Source: Nocardiopsis terrae (GTDB taxonomy: Bacteria; Actinomycetota; Actinomycetes; Streptosporangiales; Streptosporangiaceae). Taken from it: a stretch of DNA of 64,000 nucleotides. The notes under the pieces were generated by a model. It was given only the letters and a program-made list of their open reading frames with translations. It was not told where the DNA came from and did not search any database. Positions within the stretch are counted from its first letter, which is position 1; each line of letters starts with the position of its first letter. The position numbers and the translations under genes were made by a program. The stretch covers positions 1 to 64,000 of the forward strand of contig NZ_BMXJ01000010.1 of assembly GCF_014651695.1 (NCBI RefSeq). The letters run 5' to 3'. Below are positions 15,741-23,273 of this stretch, in pieces.

Positions 15741-15892
15741 GATTGGCCCCGCCGCTTCGTCTGCCGGGGCCTCGGATCAGTGGTCCGGTTCCGCCGGACG
15801 GCAACAGCCTCCGGCCCTCCGCGGTCGTCGGTACAGCCCGGTGGACCGGGCAGCACAAGCACACGCCCATCAACAGCGGAGCCGAGAAGAGC

Positions 15893-16753
15893 ATGAGCGA
15901 GACCCCGCCCAACCCCCCGTCCCCCGACGACGATCAGGGGCAGCAACCGCCGCAGGAGCCGGGGCCACAGCCCCAGCCGGGTTACGGGCAGCACCCCCAG
16001 CAGCCGGGACGACCCGCTCAGCCTCCGCAGCAGCCCTACGGACAGCCCGGCGGCGGCCGGCCCGGTTGGGGGCAGCCGCCCTACGGGCAGCAGCCCCAGC
16101 AGGGGTACGGACAGCCGGGTTACGGGCAGCAGCCGGGACAGCCCGGCCAGCCCCCGCAGCAGCCCTACGGACAGCCCGGCGGTGCGCAGCCCGGCTACGG
16201 CCAACAGCAGCCCCCGCAGCCGGGACAGCAGCAACCGGCCTACGGACAGCCCACCGGCGGCCAGCCGCCCTACGGGCAGCAGCCCTACGGACAGCCGGGT
16301 TACGGGCAGCAGCCAGGACAGCCCGGCCAGCCCCCGCAGCAGCCCTACGGACAGCCCGGGGCCTACGGACAGCCGCAGCCCCAGCAGGCGGCCCGGGGCG
16401 GAGGCAACGACGTTCTGGTCGCGATGCTGGCCCACCTGTCCGGTTTCGTCATCGCCTGCTTCGGCTGGCTCCCGCCGCTCGCGATCTACCTCGCCAAGCG
16501 CAACCAGTCCCCGTTCGTCCGCCACCACGCCTCCGAGGCGGCGAACTTCCAGATCACGATGCTGATCCCCTACGTGTTCGCTGGCGTGGTCTTCTTCGGT
16601 CTGGGTATCTTCTTCCCTAACCTCTCCTGGATCGGTTACCTGCTCATCGCCCTCGTATGGATCCTTTCCATCGTCTTCGGCGTCATAGGAGCATCAGGAG
16701 CGAACAAGGGAACGTGGTACCGCTATCCGGCGAGTATCCGGCTCCTGAAGTAG
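15893..16753 (+). CDS. DUF4870 membrane protein with Pro/Gln/Tyr/Gly-rich tail (copy 1)
   Basis: A 286-residue protein. The first ~165 residues are low complexity, built from variations on PGYGQQPGQPGQPPQQPYGQ. The last ~115 form the DUF4870 membrane domain with hydrophobic segments LVAMLAHLSGFVIACFGWL, MLIPYVFAGVVFFGLGIFF and IGYLLIALVWILSIVFGVIGA, ending in ANKGTWYRYP. The N-terminus has no signal and is probably cytoplasmic. It is followed 30 bp later by a shorter paralogue. Function unknown; the aromatic/Gln-rich tail resembles sequences that phase-separate or bind partners at the membrane (inference). Confidence 0.85.
   Translation: MSETPPNPPSPDDDQGQQPPQEPGPQPQPGYGQHPQQPGRPAQPPQQPYGQPGGGRPGWGQPPYGQQPQQGYGQPGYGQQPGQPGQPPQQPYGQPGGAQPGYGQQQPPQPGQQQPAYGQPTGGQPPYGQQPYGQPGYGQQPGQPGQPPQQPYGQPGAYGQPQPQQAARGGGNDVLVAMLAHLSGFVIACFGWLPPLAIYLAKRNQSPFVRHHASEAANFQITMLIPYVFAGVVFFGLGIFFPNLSWIGYLLIALVWILSIVFGVIGASGANKGTWYRYPASIRLLK
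16106..16359 (+). repeat. 74-bp direct repeat inside the DUF4870 gene
   Basis: 16106-16179 and 16286-16359 are identical except for one base (16135 G versus 16315 A) and lie exactly 180 bp apart, so the reading frame is kept. Shorter GGxTACGGxCAGC units fill the rest of the region. This looks like in-frame repeat expansion that could vary in number between strains. Confidence 0.9.
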
Positions 16754-16783
16754 AACCAAGTCCCCCAACACCGAGGAAGCGTC

Positions 16784-17416
16784 ATGTCCTATCCGAACAG
16801 TCCAAACCCGGAGGATCCCTACGGTCAGGGCGGCCAGGGCCAGTCCGGCGGTTACCCGCCCCCGGCAGGCGGCCAGCCCGGCCCGTACGACTCCGGCCAG
16901 CAGCCCGGCGGCTACCCGCCGCCCCCGGGAGGCCCGCAGCAGGGCGGCTACCCCGGCCAGGGCGGCTACGGGCAGCCGCAGCCCGGGCAGCCCGGCGGCT
17001 ACGGCGTTCCTCCCGGCCAGGGCGGTTACCCCGGCCAGCACGGCGGCTACGCACCCGGCCCCGGCTTCGGCGAATCCTCCGCCGTCACGGGGCAGCCGAA
17101 CCAGGACGAGCGGACGATGGGTCTGCTCAGCCACCTGAGCGGCATCCTCATCGGCTTCATCGGCCCGCTGGTGCTGTACCTGATCAAGAAGGACGAGTCG
17201 CCGTTCATCCGCGACCAGGCCGCGCAGGCGCTGAACTTCCAGCTCCTGCTGCTGATCGGCTACATCGTCTCGATCGTGCTGTACATCGTGCTCATCGGCG
17301 CGCTCCTGCAGTTGGCGGTCTGGGTGTGCGCGGTCGTCTTCGGCATCCTGGGTGCGGTCGCGGCCAACAAGGGCGAGTGGTACCGCTACCCGTTCAACGT
17401 CAGCTGGGTCAAGTAG
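16784..17416 (+). CDS. DUF4870 membrane protein with Gly/Pro/Tyr/Gln-rich tail (copy 2)
   Basis: A 210-residue paralogue of the preceding gene. Residues 1 to about 98 are low complexity with GGYPPPPGG, GGYPGQGGYGQ and similar units. The DUF4870 domain follows: MGLLSHLSGILIGFIGPLVLYLIKKDESPFIRDQAAQALNFQ, then LLLLIGYIVSIVLYIVLIGALL and WVCAVVFGILGAVAANKGEWYRYP. Likely co-transcribed with copy 1. The tail is Gly-rich where copy 1 is Gln-rich, so the pair diverged mainly in the tail. Transcription ends at 17440-17464. Confidence 0.88.
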   Translation: MSYPNSPNPEDPYGQGGQGQSGGYPPPAGGQPGPYDSGQQPGGYPPPPGGPQQGGYPGQGGYGQPQPGQPGGYGVPPGQGGYPGQHGGYAPGPGFGESSAVTGQPNQDERTMGLLSHLSGILIGFIGPLVLYLIKKDESPFIRDQAAQALNFQLLLLIGYIVSIVLYIVLIGALLQLAVWVCAVVFGILGAVAANKGEWYRYPFNVSWVK

Positions 17417-17439
17417 GCCTCAGCGCGTGACGGAACGGA

Positions 17440-17464
17440 GGGGCCCGGCATGCTGCCGGGCCCC
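17440..17464. terminator. Terminator between DUF4870 genes and hemW
   Basis: Perfect 11-base arms (GGGGCCCGGCA and its complement) with a TGC loop, between convergent genes. Confidence 0.75.
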
Positions 17465-17500
17465 TTCGCCGTGTCCAGGGCCTCGTCCGTGTCCCGGCGT

Positions 17501-18733
17501 TCAGGTGAGGTCGCGGACCACGGCGTCGGCGAGCAGGCGGCCGCGCCGGGTCAGCGCCGCGCGCCCCCCGGCGTGCGCCCCGGCGTCCAGGAGGCCCTCA
17601 CCGACCAGGCGTTCGGCGGCGGCGAGCCCCCGGGCGTCCAACAGGTCCAGCGGGCAGCCCCCGTCCACGCGCAGTTCCAGCAGGACGCGCTCGAAGCGGC
17701 GCTCGGCCGCGGTGAGCACCTCGCGGGCCTGGGCCGGGCTGTCCCCGGCGGCCAGGCGGGCGGCGTAGGCGGCCGGGTGCTTGACGTTCCACCAGCGGGT
17801 CCCGCCGACGTGGCTGTGCGCGCCCGGGCCGACGCCCCACCAGTGACCGCCGGTCCAGTAGAGCATGTTGTGCGCGCTGCGCCCCTCGGGGCTGCGGGCC
17901 CAGTTGGACACCTCGTAGGGGGTGTAGCCGGCCCCGGCGAGGGCCTCGTCGGCCATGAGGTAGCGGTCGGCCATGGTGTCGTCGTCGGGTTCGGTGAGTT
18001 CGCCCCGTCGGACGCGGGCCGCCAGCCGGGTCCCCTCCTCCACGATCAGGGAGTAGGCGGAGACGTGGTCGGGCCCGGCTCCGATCGCGGCCTCCAGGGA
18101 GGCCGCCCAGTCCTCGTCGCTCTCCCCGGGGGTCCCGTAGATGAGGTCGAGGTTGACGTGCTCGAACCCTGCCTGGCGCGCCCACCTCACGCACTGTTCG
18201 GGGCGCCCCGGGGTGTGTCCGCGTTCCAGGATCCGCAGGACGTGGGGCCGTGCGCTCTGCATACCGAAGGACACCCTGGTGAACCCGGCCGCGCGCAGAC
18301 GGGCCAGGTAGTCGGGGTCGACCGTTTCGGGGTTGGCCTCGGTGGTGAGTTCGGCGTCGGGTGTGAGGCCGAAGCGGTCGCGGATCTCGCCGACGACCCG
18401 GCCGAGGTCCTCGGGTGAGAGGAGGGTGGGTGTGCCGCCGCCGACGAAGACGGTGCTGACCCGGGGGCGGTCGCCGGTCAGGACCCGGTCGGCCAGCTCG
18501 ACCTCGGCCGCCGCCTGGCCCGCGTAGGTCTCACGTGAGGCCGTGGCGGTGCCGTCCCGGGAGACGAGTTCGTCGGCGGTGTAGGTGTTGAAGTCGCAGT
18601 AGCCGCAGCGGGTGACGCAGAAGGGCACGTGGACGTAGAACCCGAGCGGCCGCTCCCCGAGCTGGGCGAGCGAGGGTTCGGGGAGGTCCCCGGTCCGGGG
18701 CACGGGTTCACCGTCAAGGGCTACGGATGGCAT
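17501..18733 (-). CDS. hemW: Radical SAM heme chaperone HemW (HemN-like)
   Basis: A 410-residue radical SAM protein of the HemW group, which binds heme and delivers it to acceptors rather than oxidising coproporphyrinogen. The cluster motif CVTRCGYCDF is CxxxCxxC. VFVGGGTPTLL, RVSFGMQS and LIYGTPGE are family signatures. The HNMLYWTGGHWWGVGPGAHS stretch carries the HemW-type HNxxYW motif. The C-terminal HemN domain (LLELRVDGGCPLDLL) is present. The start MPSVALDGEP matches actinobacterial homologues. 48 bp upstream on the same strand ends the LacI regulator gene. Confidence 0.93.
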   Translation of the reverse strand: MPSVALDGEPVPRTGDLPEPSLAQLGERPLGFYVHVPFCVTRCGYCDFNTYTADELVSRDGTATASRETYAGQAAAEVELADRVLTGDRPRVSTVFVGGGTPTLLSPEDLGRVVGEIRDRFGLTPDAELTTEANPETVDPDYLARLRAAGFTRVSFGMQSARPHVLRILERGHTPGRPEQCVRWARQAGFEHVNLDLIYGTPGESDEDWAASLEAAIGAGPDHVSAYSLIVEEGTRLAARVRRGELTEPDDDTMADRYLMADEALAGAGYTPYEVSNWARSPEGRSAHNMLYWTGGHWWGVGPGAHSHVGGTRWWNVKHPAAYAARLAAGDSPAQAREVLTAAERRFERVLLELRVDGGCPLDLLDARGLAAAERLVGEGLLDAGAHAGGRAALTRRGRLLADAVVRDLT

Positions 18734-18781
18734 GCCTCCAGTGTCGCCGACCCGACGGCGTGCCCCGGACCGGAGCGGGGA

Positions 18782-19867
18782 TCAGAGTCCGGGGGTGACG
18801 TTCTGGGGGTCGCGGCGCGGGGGGGCGTCCACCCGGGCCTCGGGGGCGGGTTCGGGTACGGGGGCCGCCGGGGCGGCGGCGGTGGAGCCGCGGACGACCA
18901 GTTCGGGGTCGAAGACGTACTCGGCGTGCGAGACGGGGTGCCCGGCGATCTCGTCGCACAGTGCGCGCACGGCGGCCATGGCCATCGCGTTCACGGGCTG
19001 GCGGACGGTGGTCAGGGGCGGGTCGGTGAAGGCGATCAGCTGGGAGTCGTCGTAGCCGACCACGGAGAAGTCCTGGGGGACGCGCAGGCCGCGCTGGCGG
19101 GCGGCGCGGATGGCGCCCAGGGCCATGATGTCGGAGCCGCAGACCATGGCGGTGACGCCGCGTTCGATGAGGCGGCTCGCGGCGGCGTGGCCGCCCTCGA
19201 CCCCGAACAGGGAGAGTTCCACGAGCCCGTCGCCGTCGAGGCCGTGCTCGGCGAGGGCCTGGTGGAAGCCCTGGAGCTTGCGGCGGACCGGAACGTAGCG
19301 TTCGGGGCCGCTGGTGAATCCGATGCGGGTGTGGCCGAGGGCGACCAGATGGTTGACGGCCAGGTGCCCGGCCTCGCGGTCGTCGGCGGAGATGAACGCC
19401 GCGGGGATGGAGTCGGCGTAGCCGTTGACCAGCACGATCGGCAGGCGGCGGGAGACCAGGGCCTGGTAGCGCTCGTGTGAGGCCGTGGTGTCGGCGTGTT
19501 TGCCGGAGACGAACATGATGCCGGAGACGTTGCGCTCCAGGAGCAGTTCGACGTACTCGTCCTCCGATATCCCGCCCGGGGTCTGGGTGCACAGCACCGG
19601 GGTGTACCCGCGCTGGGCCAGGGCGCCCTCGGCCGCCTGGGCGAACATCGGGAAGACCGGGTTCTCCAGTTCGGGGATCACCATGCCGACCAGGCCGGCG
19701 GAGCGTTGTCGCAGTCTGGCGGGGCGTTCGTATCCGAGCACGTCGAGCGCGGTCAGGACGGCCTTGCGGGTGTCGCTGCCGACGCCGGGCTTGTCGTTGA
19801 GCACTCGCGAGACCGTCGCCTCGCTGACGCCTGCGTGCCGCGCGATGTCGGCAAGTCGTGGACCCAT
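18782..19867 (-). CDS. LacI-family regulator of the alpha-glucoside locus (MalR/AglR-like)
   Basis: A 361-residue regulator. The helix-turn-helix and hinge (LADIARHAGVSEATVSRVLNDKPGVGSDTRKAV) occupy residues 4-36. The periplasmic-binding-like sugar domain follows (VGMVIPELENPVFPMFAQAAEGAL, FISADDREAGHLAVNHLVALGH, DFSVVGYDDSQLIAFTDPPLTTVRQP). A Pro/Ala-rich C-terminal tail is added. ATG 19867 is chosen since the DNA-binding domain starts right after it; an in-frame start at 19897 is also open. It is divergent from the GH13 glucosidase gene and resembles MalR of streptomycetes. Probably a repressor released by maltose or another alpha-glucoside. Confidence 0.92.
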   Translation of the reverse strand: MGPRLADIARHAGVSEATVSRVLNDKPGVGSDTRKAVLTALDVLGYERPARLRQRSAGLVGMVIPELENPVFPMFAQAAEGALAQRGYTPVLCTQTPGGISEDEYVELLLERNVSGIMFVSGKHADTTASHERYQALVSRRLPIVLVNGYADSIPAAFISADDREAGHLAVNHLVALGHTRIGFTSGPERYVPVRRKLQGFHQALAEHGLDGDGLVELSLFGVEGGHAAASRLIERGVTAMVCGSDIMALGAIRAARQRGLRVPQDFSVVGYDDSQLIAFTDPPLTTVRQPVNAMAMAAVRALCDEIAGHPVSHAEYVFDPELVVRGSTAAAPAAPVPEPAPEARVDAPPRRDPQNVTPGL

Positions 19868-19919
19868 GTGGGCAACTCTAGTCGAGATTACCGTCACAGG
19901 GATGAAAGTTGGCGGTAAT

Positions 19920-19938
19920 CTTGCGCAAGAACTTGCAG
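19920..19938. promoter_or_regulatory. Putative LacI-regulator operator at the glucosidase gene
   Basis: CTTGCGCAAGAACTTGCAG contains the palindrome CTTGCGCAAG and a second CTTGC 12 bp from the first. It lies between the divergent regulator and glucosidase genes, about 25 bp before the glucosidase ATG. A related CTGCAAG element lies before the second binding-protein gene. The shared CTTGCAG core is the kind of site LacI-family sugar regulators bind; assignment to this regulator is inferred. Confidence 0.5.
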
Positions 19939-19962
19939 ACGCGACAGGGAAGGACCCCGCAG

Positions 19963-21564
19963 ATGAAGCACCAGTCGCACTGGTGGCGCGAGGCCGCCAT
20001 CTACCAGATCTACGTGCGCAGCTTCGCCGACTCCAACGGGGACGGGGAGGGCGATCTGGCGGGGATCCGCGAGCGCCTCCCCCACCTCGCGGAGCTCGGC
20101 GTGGACGCTATCTGGCTCACGCCCTTCTACGTCTCGCCGCTCGCCGACGGCGGTTACGACGTCGCCGACTACCGTGACGTCGACCCGCGCTTCGGCACCC
20201 TGGAGGACTTCGACGCCCTCCTCACCGCCGCCCACGACCTGGGCATCCGCATGATCATCGACGTGGTCCCCAACCACTCCTCCTCCGCGCACCGCTGGTT
20301 CCGCGAGGCCGTGGCCGCCGAGCCCGGCAGCGCCGCCCGCGCGCGCTACGTCTTCCGCGACGGCCGGGGTCCGGACGGCGACGAGCCGCCCAACAACTGG
20401 CAGTCGATCTTCGGCGGCCCGGCCTGGACCCGCCTCAAGACCGAGGACGGCACCCCCGAACAGTGGTACCTGCACCTGTTCGACGCCGAGCAGCCCGACT
20501 TCGACTGGAGCAACCAGGAGGTGCACGACGAGTTCGACGACGTCCTGCGCTTCTGGCTGGACCGGGGCGTGGACGGGTTCCGGATCGACGTCGCGCACGG
20601 CATGGTCAAGGACCCGGCCCTGCCGGACATCGACGAGGGCGCCAAGGCCGACCTGCTCGACGGCAGCACCTCGCTGCCCTACTTCGACCAGGAGGGCGTA
20701 CACGAGATCTACCGCCGCTGGTCGCGCATCGCCGCCTCCTACCCGGGCGAGCGGACCCTGGTCGCCGAGGCCTGGGTGGAGGACGCCGAACGGGTGGCCC
20801 GCTACCTGCGCCCGGACGAGCTGCACCAGGCGTTCAACTTCGAGTACCTCACCGCACCGTGGGACGCCGGACGCCTGCGCGAGGTGATCGACGGCTCCCT
20901 GGCCGCCAACGGCGCCGTGGGCGCGACCACCACGTGGGTGCTGTCCAACCACGACGTCACCCGGCACGTCACCCGCTTCGGCGGCGGCGAGCAGGGGCTG
21001 CGCCGGGCCCGCGCGGCCACCCTGCTGATGCTGGGCCTGCCCGGCTCGGTCTACCTGTACCAGGGCGAGGAGCTGGGCCTGCCGGAGGTCACCGACCTGC
21101 CCGAGGAGTCCCTCCAGGACCCCACCTGGGAACGTTCGGGCCGTACCGAGCGGGGCCGCGACGGCTGCCGCGTCCCGCTGCCGTGGGAGGGCCGGAGCGC
21201 GCCCTTCGGCTTCGGCCCGGAGGGCACCGAGCCGTGGCTGCCGGTCCCCGGGTACTGGGGTGACCTGTCCCGCGCGGCCCAGCGCGGGGTGCCGGGCTCG
21301 ACGCTGGACCTGTACACCACCGCGCTCGGCCTGCGCCGCGAGCTGGACGCCCTGGGTGACGGGTCGATGAGCTGGCTGGAGTCCCCGGAGGGGGTTCTGT
21401 ACTTCGAGCGCGAGCCGGGCGTGCGGGTCGCGGTGAACATGACCGGGGCAGCGGTCGAACTGGCCGCCTCCGGGGAGGTGCTGGTCTCCAGCGGCCCCGG
21501 CGCCGAACTGGCCGGGGGGACGCTGTCCCTGCCCGCCGAGACCTCGGTGTGGCTGCGCGTGTGA
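19963..21564 (+). CDS. Alpha-glucosidase, glycoside hydrolase family 13
   Basis: A 533-residue cytoplasmic enzyme expected to release glucose from imported maltose, maltodextrin or other alpha-glucosides. The (beta/alpha)8 barrel motifs are all present: DVVPNHSS, GFRID with nucleophile Asp209, VAEAW with acid/base Glu269, and SNHD with Asp331. EAAIYQIYVRSFADSNGDGEGDL is the usual N-terminus of the oligo-1,6/alpha-glucosidase group. No signal peptide. ATG 19963 has GGGAAGGA nine bases upstream. It leads the transport cluster and is divergent from the LacI regulator. Substrate linkage (1,4 or 1,6) cannot be fixed from sequence. Confidence 0.93.
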   Translation: MKHQSHWWREAAIYQIYVRSFADSNGDGEGDLAGIRERLPHLAELGVDAIWLTPFYVSPLADGGYDVADYRDVDPRFGTLEDFDALLTAAHDLGIRMIIDVVPNHSSSAHRWFREAVAAEPGSAARARYVFRDGRGPDGDEPPNNWQSIFGGPAWTRLKTEDGTPEQWYLHLFDAEQPDFDWSNQEVHDEFDDVLRFWLDRGVDGFRIDVAHGMVKDPALPDIDEGAKADLLDGSTSLPYFDQEGVHEIYRRWSRIAASYPGERTLVAEAWVEDAERVARYLRPDELHQAFNFEYLTAPWDAGRLREVIDGSLAANGAVGATTTWVLSNHDVTRHVTRFGGGEQGLRRARAATLLMLGLPGSVYLYQGEELGLPEVTDLPEESLQDPTWERSGRTERGRDGCRVPLPWEGRSAPFGFGPEGTEPWLPVPGYWGDLSRAAQRGVPGSTLDLYTTALGLRRELDALGDGSMSWLESPEGVLYFEREPGVRVAVNMTGAAVELAASGEVLVSSGPGAELAGGTLSLPAETSVWLRV

Positions 21565-21585
21565 CCTAGGGGCGCCCGCCCCCGC

Positions 21586-21624
21586 GCGGGTGCCGGACCG
21601 GCCTGCTTCGCGTCCGGCACCCGC
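21586..21624 (+). terminator. Hairpin between glucosidase and first binding-protein gene
   Basis: Perfect 13-base arms (GCGGGTGCCGGAC and its complement) around a 13-base loop just after the glucosidase stop. It may end most transcripts or set the ratio of enzyme to transporter mRNA. Confidence 0.6.
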
Positions 21625-21747
21625 CCGCGCCCGCCACGGACGAACGTGCCGTTGCCGACCGCACGAACCACGACTCCCCCACCCACCCGCGGGGCACCTC
21701 CCCGCCCGGCGACCCCGGGCCCCGCCAGTCACCCCTGGAGACCAACC

Positions 21748-22992
21748 ATGAGGTCACTTCTCCCCCTGTGCTCAGTGGGGCTGGTGCTCGCACTGACCGC
21801 CTGCTCGACCACCGAGGCAACCGACGACTACTCCTCCGTTCCACTGACCATCTGGGCCGACGAGGAGCGCGCCCAGGCCATGCGCACCTTCGCCGAGGCG
21901 TTCGCCCGCGACGTCAACCGGCGGGTGGAGGTGATCGTGGTCGACAACGAGGAGCTGCGGGCCAGCTTCCTGAGTGCGCACTCCACCGGCCTGGGTCCGG
22001 ACCTGCTCGTGGGGCCGCACGACTGGACCGGTGAACTGGCGTCGGCCGGAGCCATCGTCCCGGTCGGGCTGGAGGAGGACGACGCCGAACTGTTCTCCCC
22101 CGGAGCCCTGGCGGCGGTCAGCTACGACGGCCGGGTCCACGGGGTGCCCTACGCCACCGAGAACCTGGCGCTGTTGCGCAACACGGACCTGGTTCCGCAG
22201 ACGCCGGACTCGCTGGAGGCCATGGTGGCGACCGGCACGGAGCTGGTGGACTCGGGAGCCGTGGACCAGGCGCTGAGCCTCCAGGTGGGCGAGGAGGGCG
22301 ACGCCTACCACATCCATCCGTTCTTCACCTCGGCCGGCGGTTACCTGTTCGGCGAGGACCCCTCGGGCGACCCCGACCCCGCGGACCTGGGGGTGGCCGC
22401 CCCGGAGTCGATCGCTGCCTTCGAGCTGCTGGCGGAGCTCGGGGAGGACGGTTCGGGGGTGCTGAGCCGGTCCACCGACGCGACCAACGCGACCTCCCTG
22501 TTCGCCTCCGGTGCCGCCCCGTTCCTGGTGAGCGGCCCGTGGAGTGTGGCCGCGGTCCAGGAGGCGGGTCTGCCGTTCGCGGTGGACCCGGTGCCCTCGT
22601 TCGCCGAGGGGGACCCGGCCCGGCCGCTGATCGGTGTGCAGTCGTTCTTCGTGGCCTCCGGGGCCAGTGATCCGGATCTGGCCGAGAAGCTGGCCCGGGT
22701 GTTCCTGGACGACCCCGAACTGTCGGTGATCCTGTACGAGGCCGATCCGCGTGTGCCCGCGCTGGACGAGGCCCTGGAGATGCTCACCGAGCAGGACCCG
22801 AACCTGGAGGCCTTCCAGCGCGCGGGCGAGGGCGGCCTGCCGATGCCCGCGATCCCCGAGATGGAGGCGGTCTGGAGTCCGTTCTCGCAGGCCAGCGCGG
22901 ATATCATCGGTGGCGCTGAGCCCGCTGAGGCGCTGGCCGAGGCCGAGCGGATCATCATCGAGGGCTTCGACGAGCAGGACTCCGGAGCCTGA
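21748..22992 (+). CDS. ABC transporter sugar-binding lipoprotein (MalE-like, copy 1)
   Basis: A 414-residue extracellular solute-binding protein of the maltose type. A lipoprotein signal peptide with lipobox LALTAC (cysteine at about residue 19) anchors it to the outer face of the membrane. The mature part has TIWADEERAQAM, LLVGPHDWTGELA, GVPYATENLALLRNTDLVP and GGYLFGEDPSGD, all paralleled in the neighbouring paralogue. GGAG lies about eight bases before ATG 21748. It stands apart from the permease genes, behind the hairpin 21586-21624 and before the separate promoter region of copy 2. It may broaden substrate range or act as a sensor. Confidence 0.88.
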   Translation: MRSLLPLCSVGLVLALTACSTTEATDDYSSVPLTIWADEERAQAMRTFAEAFARDVNRRVEVIVVDNEELRASFLSAHSTGLGPDLLVGPHDWTGELASAGAIVPVGLEEDDAELFSPGALAAVSYDGRVHGVPYATENLALLRNTDLVPQTPDSLEAMVATGTELVDSGAVDQALSLQVGEEGDAYHIHPFFTSAGGYLFGEDPSGDPDPADLGVAAPESIAAFELLAELGEDGSGVLSRSTDATNATSLFASGAAPFLVSGPWSVAAVQEAGLPFAVDPVPSFAEGDPARPLIGVQSFFVASGASDPDLAEKLARVFLDDPELSVILYEADPRVPALDEALEMLTEQDPNLEAFQRAGEGGLPMPAIPEMEAVWSPFSQASADIIGGAEPAEALAEAERIIIEGFDEQDSGA

Positions 22993-23146
22993 CCCCGGAG
23001 CGCCCGCGGCCCGGGGGCGCCCCGCGTCCCGGCCCCAGAACGTGAGCGCGCAGGCACTCCCCTCACACAGAGCAACCGCCGCGGCACCTTCGGACAACCA
23101 TCACCCTTCCGTTTCCGGGGTGTTTCCACATCTTTATCCACAGCGA

Positions 23147-23180
23147 CTGCAAAGCCTTTCAAAGCCTGCAAGTTATTGCT
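23147..23180. promoter_or_regulatory. Putative operator of the malE-malF-malG operon
   Basis: CTGCAAAG at 23147 and CTGCAAG at 23166, 19 bp apart, are the reverse complement of the CTTGCAG seen before the glucosidase gene. GCAA-GTTA-TTGC at 23168-23179 adds a short inverted repeat. The region is more AT-rich than its surroundings and lies about 100 bp before the binding-protein ATG, so it probably contains the promoter of this operon. Confidence 0.45.
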
Positions 23181-23273
23181 AACGTCACATCACCGAGCAT
23201 GCCCGTAACGGACCCGGTTCCTCCGGTGAACCGCATGCACGACCTCCGACAGTCCTCCCGGAAGGAAGACACC

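Noticed and set aside
13874..15892. Plus-strand open frame running through hrcA and DUF3097 into the DUF4870 gene
   Set aside because: Only the part after ATG 15893 resembles a protein family; the upstream part overlaps two convincing genes in other frames.
15930..17090. CRISPR-like short repeats
   Set aside because: The repeats are in-frame Pro/Gln/Gly/Tyr codons of two protein tails with irregular spacing, not a repeat-spacer array.
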